Shown piece after piece: positions 1 to 11,610 of a stretch of 64,000 nt of DNA (the first letter of the stretch is position 1; every line of letters begins with the position of its first letter). The stretch comes from Triticum aestivum (lineage: Eukaryota > Streptophyta > Magnoliopsida > Poales > Poaceae), in the NCBI RefSeq assembly GCF_018294505.1, contig NC_057811.1, positions 404,390,790 through 404,454,789 of the forward strand. Direction: 5' to 3'. Below the pieces are notes generated by a model. It worked only from the letters and a program-made list of their open reading frames with translations. It made no database searches and had not been told where the DNA came from. The translations under genes and the position numbers were made by a program.

Positions 1-1
1 C

Positions 2-3000
2 AATGTTGACCCAACAGATATGACCTCTCTGAAAAATCCGACTACGGAAAATGAGCCGGCGATGAAATTTAAGTCGGCTGATGAAACTAAGCTCGTTGAT
101 TTTGTCCCAGGAGATTCATCTCAGCAGTTTAGCATCAGTGCAAATCTGGATCCGAAATATTAAGGCGCGCTCATCGAGTTCATCCGTGAGAATAGGGACA
201 TCTTCGCATGGAAACCTTCTGACATGCCAGGTGTACCTCGGGAACTCGCTGAGCACACTCTCAATGTTGATCCGAAATTTAAGCCGGTCAGACAGATCCT
301 TCGGCGGTTTAATGAAGAGAGGCGGAAAGCCATTGGTGAAGAGGTGGCCCGGCTCTTGGCGGCCGGGTTTATTGTTGAAGTCCTCCACCCAGAGTGGTTA
401 GCTAACCCGGTGCTCGTACTCAAGAAGAACGGCACTTGGCGGATGTGTGTAGACTACACGGACTTGAACAAAGCGTGTCCGGCTGATCCTTTTGCCCTTC
501 CCCGTATTGATCAAATTATTGATGCTACGGCCGGTTGTGCGCGTTTAAGTTTTCTGGACGCTTATTCCGGATATCATCATATTAAAATGGCGGTTAAGGA
601 CCAGGAGAAGACGGCGTTCATCACTCCCTTTGGAGCCTTCTGCTATGTGTCCATGCCCTTTGGACTCAAGTGTGCACAGGCGACTTATCAGCGTTGCGTG
701 CAGAACTGTCTTCATAAACAGATTGGGCGCAATGTTCACGCCTATGTGGACGATATTGTGGTTAAGTCCATAAAGGAGGAAACCCTGATAGATGATTTGA
801 GAGAAACCTTTGATAATCTCCGGGTCTACAAGATGATGCTTAACCCGGCCAAGTGTGTCTTTGGTGTTCCTGCAAGCAAACTCTTGGGGTTTTTTTGGTT
901 TCTGACAGAGGCATTGAAGCTAACCCAGAGAAGATCAAGGCCATCACCTCCCTGGCTAAGCCGGCATGTATAAATGACGTTCAGCGCTTGGCGGGTCGCA
1001 TCGCTGCATTAAGCCGGTTTGTAAGCCGTCTGGGTGAGAAGGCCATGCCATTATATCAGTTGATGAAAAAGACTGATAACTTTGTCTGGAATGATGCAGC
1101 TAATACTGCCTTTGAGGATTTGAAGAAGCAGCTGGCAGAGCCTCTAGTCCTTGCTACTCCGGTTGATAAGGAGCCCTTATTATTATATGTAGCGGCGAAC
1201 ACACGAGCCGTCAGTGTGGCTATTGTGGTGGAGCGCAAGGAGGAGGGTAAGGAGCATCTGGTTCAGCGGCCGGTTTATTATGTCAGCGAAGTGCTCATTG
1301 AGTCCAAGCAGCGGTACCCGCATTGGCACAAGCTTGTGTATGGTGTATTCATGGCGAGCCAGAAACTTAAGCATTATTTTCAGGGTCATCCCATCACTGT
1401 CGTCAGTTCTGCCCCTCTTGGTGATATCATTCAAAACAGAGAGGCCACAGGGAGAATTGCTAAGTGGGCTATAGAACTTGGACCTCATGGTCTCAAATAC
1501 GTGCCACGCACTGCTGTTAAATCTCAGGCCTTGGTGGATTTCATCAATGATTGGACAGAGTCACAGGTGCCCGAGCAGAAGCCGGATAACACATATTGGA
1601 CTATTTACTTTGATGGGTCCAGGCAGTTGGAGGGCTCGGGGGCATGAGTCGTGTTGGCTTCCCCTAAAGGTGACAAGTTCCATTATGTGCTACAGTTGCT
1701 GCTTCCTTGCACTAACAACGCGGCTGAGTACGAGGCCTTGCTCCATGGTCTTCGGATGGCTAAAGAAATGAGCTTAAGCCGGGTAAGGTGTTTCGGCGAC
1801 TCAAACTTGGTGGCTCAACAAGTATCAGGAAAGTGGGATTCCAAGGACCCTCTTATGGCGGCTTATCGCCGCGAGGTTGATGCCATTGCTGGGCATTTTC
1901 AGGGTTACCAAGTGGAACACATCGACCGCAGGAAGAACGAGGCGGCGGATGCTTTAAGCCGGCTGGGCTCTCAGCGAAAACCGGTGCCGCCTAACACTTT
2001 CCTGGACGTCCTGTATAGCCCTTCTGTTAAGTTGCCTACAGAGGAAGACTTGGCCGTCCCTGACCCGGAGGCACGACTGGTGGCGGCTCTCCATATCATA
2101 CCAGACTGGACAATGCCATATCTGGCTTACATGACCCGGGGTGAGTTGCCTGAGGATGAAACTTTGGCCAGGCAAATAACCCGGCGGGCTAAGTCAATGA
2201 TTGTTATCAATGGGGAATTGCATCACCGCAGTGTTACGGGAGCGTTTCAGCGTTGTGTTGCCCGTGAGGAAGGTCAGGAAATCTTGCGTGAGATCCATGA
2301 AGGGGATTGTGGCCATCACGCCAGCTCAAAGTCTCTTGTGGCCAAGGCTTTTTGGCATGGTTTTTATTGGTTGACGGCTCATGCGGATGCAGAGGACTTG
2401 GTCAGTAAGTGTGATGGTTGCCAAAGGTTCTCGCGACGGGCTCATGTACCGGCTCAAGAGCTGAGGATGATCCCAATTACTTGGCCCTTTGCGGTCTGGG
2501 GGCTTGATATGGTTGGGCCTTTCAAAAGGTCCAAGGATAAGAAGACCCACCTTTTGGTGGCAGTTGACAAGTTTCCAAGTGGGTTGAAGCGGAGCCCGTT
2601 AGCAAGTGTGATGCAGCCACGGCGGTTCAGTTTATGAAAAAGGTGATCTTTCACTTTGGCTTTCCGCACAGCATTATCACTGACAATGGCACCAATCTCT
2701 CCAAAGGCGCCATGGAAGAATTTTGTCAACGAGAGCATATCCGACTTGATGTTTCCGCGGTAGCTCATCCTCAATCCAATGGCCAAGCTGAGAGAGCTAA
2801 TCAGGAGATTCTGAAGGGCATCAAACCCCGGCTTTTGGTCCCTTTGCAACGGACGCCGGGTTGTTGGGTGGAGGAGTTGCCCTCCGTGTTATGGAGCATC
2901 AACACTACTCCTAACAGGTCTACAGGTTTTACACCTTTCTTCATGGTTTACGGGGCAGAAGCAGTCCTCCCCAGCGACATCTGTCATGACTCACCTCGAG

Positions 3001-3365
3001 TGGCGGCTTATGTTGAGGCGGATAATGAGCAGGCGCGCCAAGATGCTCTTGACTTGCTGGACGAACAGCGTGATGTGGCAGCAGCCCGTTCAGCGATTTA
3101 CCAACAAGACCTGCGCCATTATCATAGCCGCCGGGTTAAATCCCGGGTCTTCCAGGAAGGGGATCTCGTGCTCCGGCTTATCCAAGATCAAACTGATGCG
3201 CACAAACTATCCCCGCCTTGGGAAGGGTCCTTTGTGGTCAGCAAGAACTTGCACAACGGGTCCTATTACCTCATTGACGTCCGGGAGCACAAAGATTCAC
3301 GTAAGTCGGAGGAAGAGACCCGTCAGCCGTGGAACATAGCTCAGCTTCGGCCTTACTACACTTGA
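2..3365 (+). pseudogene. G1 pol: reverse transcriptase, RNase H and integrase, broken
   Basis: Polyprotein remnant open from base 2 to a stop at 3363-3365. RT lies at about 224-890 with the catalytic YVDD at 743-754. RNase H shows YFDG (Asp codon 1612-1614), the EYEALLHG helix near 1729 and a GDSN motif near 1793. Integrase has an HHCC zinc finger (His residues near 2300-2330, CDGC near 2410). Its D-D-E triad falls at 2506-2508, 2682-2684 and 2790-2792. Four lesions are visible: stop TAA at 161-163; a frameshift at the T run near 888-900; stop TGA at 1645-1647, where a Trp codon is expected; and a frameshift near 2570-2580. The frame moves from 2 to 1 to 3. The protein would copy the element's RNA and insert the cDNA, but this copy cannot make it whole. 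Confidence 0.93.
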
Positions 3366-3550
3366 GCCGCCGGCTCTCATAATGTACATATTTCTCTCAG
3401 CCATGTATATATTATGATAAAGCAATAAAGCAGGACCTCTGTCCTTTTTCTCCTCCAAATGTGCATGTGCTTTCTTTGTGAGATCAACATGGTAACTTGA
3501 AGGAGGATCCGTCTTATGATCGTATTCGAATCTAGCCGCAGGTAATAAGG

Positions 3551-3823
3551 TCACTTGGGGGCTTCCTGTTCAAACATGGGTCGTATTCGAACCAAAGAGA
3601 ACATAGCTGTCGATACCCATTTGATTGGCAAAGTGCCGAGCTCATTGGGAGGTTTTCTCTGATCATATTTGAATCATAGTTTAATCCCTTTGAGAACCGA
3701 CGTGGATCGTATTCGAATCAGCGTCGTTAAACAATTCTTAAAATCACTTGGGGGCTTCCTGTTCAAACATGGGTCGTATTCGAACCAAAGAGAACATAGC
3801 TGTCGGTACCCTCTTGATTGGCA
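3551..3823 (+). repeat. Direct repeat of 80 bp in the G1 spacer
   Basis: Two 80-bp copies at 3551-3630 and 3744-3823, offset by 193 bp, nearly identical and both containing TCGTATTCGAA. Shorter TCGTATTCGAA-like pieces recur around 3518, 3690 and 3850. The whole 3366-4442 stretch between pol and the antisense gene holds no convincing coding sequence. Confidence 0.8.
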
Positions 3824-4442
3824 TCGCCACACCCACTGGGGGCTATATGATCGTATCCGAATCTTAGCTTAACCCCTTTGGGCCGGGTCTCTTGTCGAAT
3901 TCGAACCGGAAGCCCCCAAGTTCTTCTGCTTTATAACAAGTCTTCTCTGATTATGTCAAAGTGTGTACAGTCAGGTCTCGCTTGGCCGGTTTAAATTTTG
4001 ATTTCCAGTGTTGGTTCAACACAATAGGTGTCATTAAAACAGATACACCGGAGTTAAGGTACCAACCTTATTACCCGGGTTATCTAAACCGGAAATACGC
4101 TGGCAGGCCGCTAAGTGTGTTATCACGGCTATATTAAAGACATAATTAAGGGTCAATCTTTTTGATTCATATCCGGGTTATATATCTAAAACCGATGATT
4201 CTCAGCGCGGTAAGCCGCCTAGAGACTTGCGATTTGTCCTTTTATGCAGGATAGTTCAAGGCAATTATTTGAGACTATGGAGAATGAATGACCCGGAGAG
4301 ATATCAAGAGACAACTTCAATAGACTTCAGCATTCAATATGTGCACGATGGCACGACAAAGATAAAATGTTGCACCTACTCTATTACAAGACTCATCGAG
4401 TCCAAAAGGGTGGAGTATTGTTTGGTAAGCCGGCTGCAGAAG

Positions 4443-7400
4443 CTAAGACGCTTGCTGGGTGGAAGTCTCCGGCTCATCACTTTCTTCTCCTCCGGCTTTC
4501 CCCAAGGTCTGGAAAGTCGACGACTTCCAGTCGATGCCGCTCAGCGCTTCGAATTGGGCTTCCTCGTCAATTAACCCGGCCGGGTCAATCTCCGGGGCAA
4601 AGGTGTGTTGACGAGCCAGCGGAATTAAACTCAGAGCTTCATAGCGAGGGGTTGGAATCCTCTGATTTTCCGCATTATAATCCGGCTGGTACTTGGTCAG
4701 ATCCGTGTCGTTTCCAATAAGAGTTGCCACCGGGCGCACGATCTTCACGCAGGCGGCGAAGTCTTTTTGGTCGAAAGCCGTGCCATCTTCCTTCAGACTT
4801 GGATAGCCGAGGGCGATGTCTGCTGGGTCTAGCTCCGGCAGGAAAGCCTTGGCCCGGCTCAGCGCGGCGATCGCTCCGGATCTCGCAGAGGCCCGTCGCA
4901 GCTCTTGGATACGTTGCGGGAGGACGGCGAGCCGACGAAGAACCTCCGCCAAGTGAGTCGGCACCTCGTTGGATAAGGCTACCACAGCTAAGGCACGTTG
5001 TGACTCGGTGTAGAGTTGCTCCACCAGGGTGTACACGGCCTTTAGTTTGGTTACCACACTCTGGTTGAGGTTGGCGCTTCTGGAACCTGTTTCATAGAGC
5101 AGGACAAGCCGCCGACCAGGGTGAGTTATGAGGCATTAAAATTTTCAACTGAATAAAAGCCGGCGGATGACTTACCGAAGATTGCAGCAACCATTTGAGA
5201 CACTTGGCGCTTTAAGCCGGAGAGTTCGGCCGTCTTCTCTGACAGGGCCCTCTCCGCCTGATCAGCCCGGTTCACCAATGCGGCCTTCTCTTCGGCCCAC
5301 GCTTTTCGTTCAGCGTCAAATTCTGTCTTCAGCTTCTCTTGTGAGGCGATGCTGGACACAAACTTGGCATTTGCCTTCCGGGTCTCCATCTCTTGCATCT
5401 TCAGCCGGTTCTTAAGATCGGCAAGGTCAGCCTCAAGCTTCTTGCCAACAGCCTGTATAAATGTCCGGGTTATGACATGCACAGTTACTATACAAATTTA
5501 AAGTCCCAAGTGTTTTCCAAGCAAAGACACTTGGCACTTGGGGGCTAATGCATGTTTAACGTTTCTATTTACAAACTTTCCGGTTCATGCGAGTAAGCCG
5601 GAAGATAAGTCCCAAGTGTTTTCCGCGCAAAGACACTTGGCACTTGGGGGCTAATGTGTATCGAAGGTTCTCATCTACAAATTACCGGTTTATGGAAGCA
5701 AGTCGGAATCTAAGTCTACAACACATTCAATCATAAGTCGTCGACTTGGGCGCTAGCATGGTAAAAGTAACTAGGCAGTAAGTAAGAGGACAGAAGGATA
5801 ATACCTCAGATTTCTACTGGATCTGGGTCACCATGGCAACCTCTGCGTCCCGGCTCTTGTGCACTTGGTTGATGTAGCCGGAGACGAGCTCTCCGATGCT
5901 CAGGTTGGCATAGTTAGTTAGATCCAGACTGACCCGGTGGGGCTGCAGTACTTCCCCCTTGGCAGAGCACTTGGCCAGTGCCGTAGGCCTCCCCGGCTCA
6001 ACAAATTCCGTCCGAGTGATTTCCACTTCCGGGTCATTTGTTGGCTGAGCTGAGCCGGAGGCCTCCGGGTCAGCAGAAGCTTCTGCAGGTGCCTTGTCGA
6101 TTGGAGCGGTGGCTTCGGGGGCGGAGGCAGCTGGCGGTTCTTGAACCGTCACCTCCGGTTCAGGCAAATCCGGCTCTCCGGCCGACTTGGTTTTCTTCGC
6201 CCTCTTGGTGAGCTTTGCCTGGGCACTGAAAGAACAACAAAGGTTAGTATAAAAAGTATGAGTAAAGATTAGAACAACATGAGATGGTTATCATTACCCG
6301 GACACGGTCTTGAAAGCCGGCAGATTCGACTGCATAGAACCACCGGAAGAAGGGGAAGTCTCCTGATAATTTGAGTCAGAAGAATTAAGCGGTTGTCATA
6401 TAACACCCGCAAAAGGATGAAAAGGGTACAATTTTGCGATCACCTCGGTCCGGTGTTTCCTTGATGTATCAGGTAACCCGGAGGAGAGGTCAGTGTCCTT
6501 GTTGGTCCGGGTATGCCGCCGGCTCTCATGAACCTGTCGCTTCAAAATAAATTGAGGATCTTGGTAAGCTAAAGGATGGGAAAAGCTTACTTTCCAGGTT
6601 ACTCTTCGGGTTTTCAGCCGTGGCAAGGGCTCCGAGTCGGAGGAAAGTATTGTTACCTCTTCAACCACCGGGTTACTGGCTCCGGTGTCCTCCTGTTGAT
6701 AAACAACATTGATAAGGTGGACAGAACTAAAGCAACAATTATAACAAGAGCTTACAGGTTTAGGAATTACCTCAGACTCGGAGCTGTCACTCAGCTGCAA
6801 CAGCTCCGAAGCAGTGGGCCTACTTCCCTTCTTACGAGGAGCGGCTTTCTTGGCGGCTTTCTTCGCCTTTCCGGCCTTTTTGGCGGCGTCATGGTCATAC
6901 TTGACCCGCCAGAACTTGTCATCAGCCTGAAAAATACAATGATGAATTCTTAAAACGGTTCAGATGAAAGTTATATGCAGAAGAAGATAAAATGGTAAGG
7001 TCAGCGGCTTACCGCTGGGGCTGGGTTGGTCTTGCAGAAGGGGGCTAACCCGGTCCTCCCGCAGTCTGCCAGGCTCTCGTTCAAGAGAGCCTTGGTCATC
7101 TCCTCTGCAACATCTTCTGGAAGATCATTGCGGCTGTGTCTCTGGGGGTCATCCTTTCGTCCTGTGTACTCGCACATTAAGCCGGGGCGACGGCTTAATG
7201 GGATCACCCGCCAGGAGATCCAGACCCGGACCAGGTCGATTCCGTTGAGACCATTGCCCAAAAGAGCCTTGATCTTGTTTATGGTGGGGAGTAGAGGCTG
7301 GCGCTCCGCTTGCGTCAGTTTGTCAGACAGTGGGTGTGTTGACTCTAGACGAGAGGGGCAAAAGCCGGGCAACGGACTTTCATCAGCCGGCGACGTGTCT

Positions 7401-7915
7401 TGGCAGTAGAACCACGTCAGATTCCAATCTTTGGGGTGGCTTGGCGGCTCTGCGTATGGGAAAAGGCAGTCCCTTCACCGCTGGATGGAGATGCCACCTA
7501 ACTCCAGACTTGGCCCATTGGTGCATTCATTCTGACGGTTCAAGTAAAAAAGCTCTCTGAAGAGCAGCAGACTAGGTTCTTCTCCAAGGTAAACCTCGCA
7601 GAATACTTGGAAGTTGCAGATGTTGGACACTGAGTTGGGGCCTACGTCCTGAGGCCGCAGGTCGAAGAAGTTTAGAACGTCTCTAAAAAACTTTGAGCCG
7701 GGCGGTGCGAAGCCCCGGCTCATATGATCCGCAAAAATCATTACCTCCCCGTCCTTTGGTTGTGGTCTCTCTTCTGACGGGTCAGGGGCACGGTAGGACA
7801 TGACGTCCTTCTTGGGCAGATATCCAGACTTGACAAAATCTGCTAGTGTCTCACTGGTGACATTGGACCTCATCCAGTTGCAAGTGATGGAGGCTTTGGG
7901 AGCTTTGGGAGGCAT
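4443..7915 (-). pseudogene. G1 antisense accessory gene (Transposase_28 / putative gypsy-type family), 7 coding exons, 2 in-frame stops
   Basis: Spliced gene opposite to pol. Exons read by GT-AG sites: 7915-7013, 6926-6771, 6692-6444, 6362-6298, 6225-5805, 5452-5176, 5086-4443. Their lengths (903, 156, 249, 65, 421, 277, 644) join in phase throughout, about 904 codons, ATG at 7915, stop at 4443. Exon 1 resembles the PF04195 domain found in many grass retroelement proteins (motifs near WISW and RRPGLM). Exon 2 is Lys/Ala-rich with a Ser/Glu-rich end. Exon 5 is acidic and Ala/Pro-rich. Exon 6 is a long charged coiled coil. The only breaks in this model are TGA at 7477-7475 and TAG at 5816-5814. 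The family's function is not known to me; a structural or regulatory role for the element is speculation. A related gene sits in G2 at 33149-35677. Confidence 0.8.
5501..5656. repeat. Direct repeat of 50 bp inside an intron of the G1 antisense gene
   Basis: Near-identical 50-bp copies at 5501-5550 and 5607-5656, both ending CACTTGGGGGCTAATG. They lie in the intron between 5804 and 5453. A CACTTGGGGGCT core also occurs in the 3551/3744 repeats, so the motif is spread through this half of the element. Confidence 0.8.
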
Positions 7916-8534
7916 GGTGAAAGTCGGCAGTCTATGATAAAAAGGAAAACGTCCGGATTAATTATAAGCCGGAGGATATCTACAGTTCAAAGTTGAGGTG
8001 GCGGCTTGTGAAGGGGACTAATGGTATATACCTAAGTACAACGGGTTATTTAAGCCGCAGGGGTATTAAGAGTAATTTGATTGTCTACGGCCTTATCACA
8101 GCTAAACCGGAGGATTCTACGGAGCATCGTTTTCTTTAAGCCGGAAGGTTCTATGGTGTGTGGTTTCTTTAAGCCGGAAATGTAAACCGCCGTGATTCAA
8201 CGATTGCAGTTTTTTACTAAGTGTGGTAAAACAGGTTTCACACATGGCAGTAACTATTTTGGATCAAAATGGTCGGGCAAAATAAAAGTTTCTAGACCTA
8301 GAAATGGACGTGAGGAAGTTCTTAAGCTCGAACAAGGCTCTTATGCAGTAAAACGAGGCTTACTTTGATTTGAGATGAATGCTAAACAGCCGCCGCACTA
8401 GTTCTACCCTATGCTAAGATCAAAAAGAGGCAGTAAAATTCAAATCTACTGCGGGCCGCGAGGAACTACGAAGAATAGAGGAAGAACTAGGAAGCCCTAG
8501 TGCGGATCTGCCCTATGGAGTAGCAAGGACTCAC

Positions 8535-8690
8535 CGATGCTGAAGAGGAGCGGAGGTTGCCGCCGTTTGTCTGGACCGAGTCAGGGTGATGCAGCGGCCG
8601 AGGTTGACGAAGACCGGGGGCGAGGCGGCGGCGGCAGAGTTCGAGCTCGAGTAGAGGAGCAGTGGCGCGAGGAGGAAGAAGGGTGGCGGA
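8535..8690 (-). other. Probable non-coding first exon (5' UTR) of the G1 antisense gene
   Basis: On the - strand a C/T-rich leader starts downstream of the TATA box and ends at a good donor (exon end 8535, GTGAGT beginning at 8534). The next acceptor would lie shortly before the ATG at 7915. The upper limit of about 8690 is a guess from the TATA position. The + strand frame across this stretch is a shadow. Confidence 0.45.
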
Positions 8691-8709
8691 GAAGCCCGTC
8701 GGGCCGGCC

Positions 8710-8717
8710 TATTTATA
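8710..8717 (-). promoter_or_regulatory. TATA box (TATAAATA) for the G1 antisense gene
   Basis: TATAAATA reads on the - strand at 8717-8710. It is followed downstream by a pyrimidine-rich leader and a splice donor. Position and strand fit transcription of the antisense gene from a promoter inside the element and separate from the LTR promoter. Confidence 0.5.
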
Positions 8718-8999
8718 AGGACGAGCTCATAAGTGGGCGCGAGAATCAAGGAGTCCACGGCGTGGTTATCTCCTCATGAAACGCCTTGATTTTCGGGATG
8801 ACAGTAAATGTAAAGATCCGTTGCGGATCTGGCGGAGTAAAAAACGGGCGTAATGGAAGATGATGTCACGGCGGATTATCCGGAGTCCAGAGGATGACGT
8901 CACGCCGGGTTATGGTCTTCACACAATTGTAAGCCGGCAATTTTCTGTCGAAGGGATTGAAGATTGACATGAGCCGGCTCAAATCAATCTGGGGCCTAA

Positions 9000-9518
9000 T
9001 GTTGAGGATATAGACCTTAGAGTCACCCGCCAGGAGGGGCTGGGTTACTCCAATGGTCATTGCCAGAAGCCCGACGCCAAGCTTAAAGGCGGTGGGCCGA
9101 AGATGGGCTTAAGACCCGGATATGGCTTAAGGCCCGTAGTTACAATCATTATTATGGTAGAACTTGTAGTGTAAGGCAAGAATAGTTGAGAGTCCGAGCC
9201 GGACACTCTTATGAGCCGGCCGGGACTCTGAGAGCTGCTGGGCGTCAGCCTCCCTATATAAAGGGACGACCCGGCAGCGGTTTTAGAGAGAGAACAATCT
9301 CGACGAAAGCCAGGCATAGCAGTTAAGCTCCCTGATCACCGAAACCCTAATCAATACCATCGCAAACTGGACGTAGGCTTTTACCTTCACCGTAAGGGGC
9401 CGAACCAGTATAAACCCTCGTATTCCTAGTCCCGCTTAACCCCTTCAAGCTTCCTAGTAGCGATGGCTCCACGACTAAGTCCTAGCTCGAGGACATCTGC
9501 CGTGACAATTCCACGACA
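9000..9518 (+). repeat. 3' LTR of G1
   Basis: Begins TGTTGAGG at 9000 straight after a G-rich tract (TCTGGGGCC), which looks like the polypurine tract. It contains a TATA box (TATATAAA, 9255-9262) and ends CCACGACA at 9518. Length 519 bp. No second LTR is in the window, so both ends rest on TG/CA and on the polypurine tract. Confidence 0.7.
9255..9262 (+). promoter_or_regulatory. LTR promoter TATA box of G1
   Basis: TATATAAA lies about 255 bp into the LTR, in the direction of pol, as expected for the RNA polymerase II promoter of an LTR retrotransposon. Confidence 0.6.
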
Positions 9519-10093
9519 CCTTCCGATTTTCATTACTGAAAACCAGCATCTAAATCTAAACCATAGTATTTGCCCTAGAACTACCAGGTTCAACATCTCG
9601 CAACATAAACCCATACAACCTCCATCGCAAAAAAACCATACAACCATACGCCAACGAGGTACGTACTACTATGAATTCCATTTTCGCTCCATACCAATCG
9701 TTCTAAAAACTACTTACTACTTATAACGCGCCATTGAAAATCGGAACTCTTAACCCGATAAAAAAACAATATTTTAAACGTGGCTACTCGATCTGTGGCA
9801 ACTGGCGAGCCACCGCGCTCCAAGTCGTTCACCTGTGGTCCCGAGTCCCGACCATCAACTCCTACGGATCAAATTATCACGCGAGCTGACTATTCCTACA
9901 AAGGTGCTCCACCACGTACCCGGTACCCGCGAATGCAGCAATCATGCACCTAGGCTTTTAGGGTTTATTTGTTAACTTCGCCTTTACGTAACACTCATGT
10001 GTGCGAGACAACGAGAGGCCGACTGCGTGCGTGCGCCTCTTCTCTTCGTATATGTACTCCACCGTTTGTCTGGTGTCCAAAAAATTATAATAA
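9519..10093. other. Unassigned sequence between G1 and module X
   Basis: No coding frame, terminal motif or repeat recognised. It may be more of the same CACTA element as module X, into which G1 would then have inserted. Confidence 0.4.
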
Positions 10094-10310
10094 CTACTAG
10101 CAATGTGCCAATGCGTTGCCACACGATCAAAGTAGATTAATACATATTCACCAATTTGATAGAAAAAAGGTCTAGTTTTGAAATACGTATATCACTAAAA
10201 ATATGTTATGTTTCACTCAAAATATATTCCTTGGCGGTTTTGATGAGATAAGGGAGGAATGTTGTTGGTTTCAAGATTCGAGAAGTGGTATATGTCTAAT
10301 TTCTACTCTT

Positions 10311-10750
10311 ACTAGCAAGATGCCCATGCGTTGCACGGAACATCAAGATCTTGTGGGAGAAAAGGATGAACGAGGGAAGGCCTTATCTGCAAATGTGGTG
10401 AAGAGTGCGGGTAAATTGCCATATTTTCCTTCCTATCCGTCAGATATAAATCGGACGACCTACATTGCAGGATGGCAGGCCCACCATCATCACCAACTCT
10501 ATTTTTTATCCCTACTCTTATAAAAAGCATTGTCGGTGATGATCGTGTGCCTGCCATCCTGCAATATAGGCCGTCCGATCTATATCTGACGGATAGGAAG
10601 GAAACTATGGCAATTTTGCAAAAAGATACCCACACCCCTCTCCACATTTGCAAATAAGGCCTTCCCTCGTTCATCCTTTTCCCCCACAAGATAAACTACT
10701 CATACAAATGCATCTTGATGTTCCGTGCAACGCATGGGCATCTTGCTAGT
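10311..10750. repeat. Foldback (inverted-repeat) element of 440 bp
   Basis: The left arm begins ACTAGCAAGATGCCCATGCG at 10311, and the reverse complement of the same sequence ends at 10750. The arms match over most of about 200 bp each, including a GGATGAACGAGGGAAGGCC stretch and a CCGTCAGATATA stretch. The right arm has a few small insertions. The RNA would form one long hairpin. A half copy lies at 56164-56585 in module Y1. The terminal ACTAGCAA...CGTTGC motif also occurs, diverged, near 10097 and 55829. Family uncertain; a foldback MITE is the simplest call. Frames seen here on both strands are by-products of the palindrome. Confidence 0.8.
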
Positions 10751-10759
10751 TGTTGCAAA

Positions 10760-11610
10760 AAGCCCATGTGTGTGTGAGAGAGGGAGAGTGGAGGAGGACG
10801 GAGTGCATGTGTGACAAAGACACAAGGAGTGTGTGTGCGATAGGTATCAACTTAAAATGAGGTGATAGTGTGTGTGTGCACGATCGAGAGGGCGTGTCTC
10901 AAGAAGGGAAGAAAAATCTACATAGATACAAGGAGCGGGAGAGAGACATGTATGCGATGGTGGAAGCACGAGTGTGCGGGTGTATAAAGCTATCTAGAGG
11001 CTAGCTAGTCGATAAATGTTTGTGAGAGAAATACGTGTCGGGGTGCGAAAGCGAGAGTTTTGTGTGTGTGAGAGAGAGACGGTAGTCGGGAAGGGGAGTG
11101 GAAGCAGGAGTTGTGTGTGTGTGTCTGTGTGAGAGAGAGAGGAGACGGTAGTCGGGGTTGTCTGATCGGTAAACAAATGAATAATGTCAGTCTGGGATGG
11201 AGACGAAAAGGAGACCGCAACAAATGTTGTGTCTACAGGAGAGAGAGAGAGAGTAATTTTAGTGGTATGAGTCATATGTAAAGACATATAGGGTGTATGA
11301 GAGAATCCCATAGAGAGAAAGACAAAGTGAAAGACGAGTGGAGACTGTGTGTGTGGCGGTGAAAAAGAAAGCTTAGGTACCGAGTGATACCAGAGAACAG
11401 TAGAGACGTGAGAGATAATGAAAACCGTGTAATGTATAATGATAGGGAGAGTGTGACACTTCTCAAGGGAGACGTCGAGAGACCATGTTTGCGAGGATAG
11501 GAGAAACATGAAGTGAGCGTGCGGGTGAGCTGGAGAAAAGAGAGTGATAGCTACCTGAAGGAGCATGCATGCGAGAGAGATGGGCGTGAAAGGAGTGAAC
11601 AAAAAAGGGA
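10760..11610. repeat. GT/GA-rich low-complexity tract upstream of module X
   Basis: About 850 bp dominated by GTGTGT and GAGAGA runs on the + strand. A tract of the same character, at the same relative position, precedes module Y1 (56880-58010). Long - strand frames here encode only Ser/Leu/His/Thr runs and are not genes. Confidence 0.8.

Larger units (their letters stand above)
1..9518 (+). mobile_element. G1: Ty3/gypsy retrotransposon, Tat-type, 5'-truncated by the window edge
   Basis: A gypsy LTR retrotransposon without its 5' LTR, gag and protease, which would lie left of base 1. In order it holds pol (to 3365), a spacer with direct repeats, a spliced gene on the opposite strand (7915-4443, promoter near 8710), a spacer, a purine-rich tract just before 9000, and a 3' LTR (9000-9518). 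Domain order RT-RNaseH-integrase is the gypsy order. An extra antisense gene between pol and the 3' LTR is known from the Tat lineage (for example maize Grande), which is why I assign it there. The pol frame is broken, so the copy is not autonomous. The right boundary is inferred from the TG...CA ends of the LTR and has not been checked against a second LTR. Confidence 0.85.

Noticed and set aside
6560..6590. A 31-bp intron in the G1 antisense gene, suggested by GTAAGC and an AG
   Set aside because: Too short for a plant intron, and splicing it breaks the phase; reading straight through keeps the frame.
10312..10689. Overlapping frames on both strands in the foldback
   Set aside because: The palindrome produces mirrored frames; neither has homology.
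10994..11602. 202-codon - strand frame of Ser/Leu/His/Thr
   Set aside because: It is the translation of GT/GA simple sequence. The similar frame at 56822-57487 arises the same way from a separate tract.
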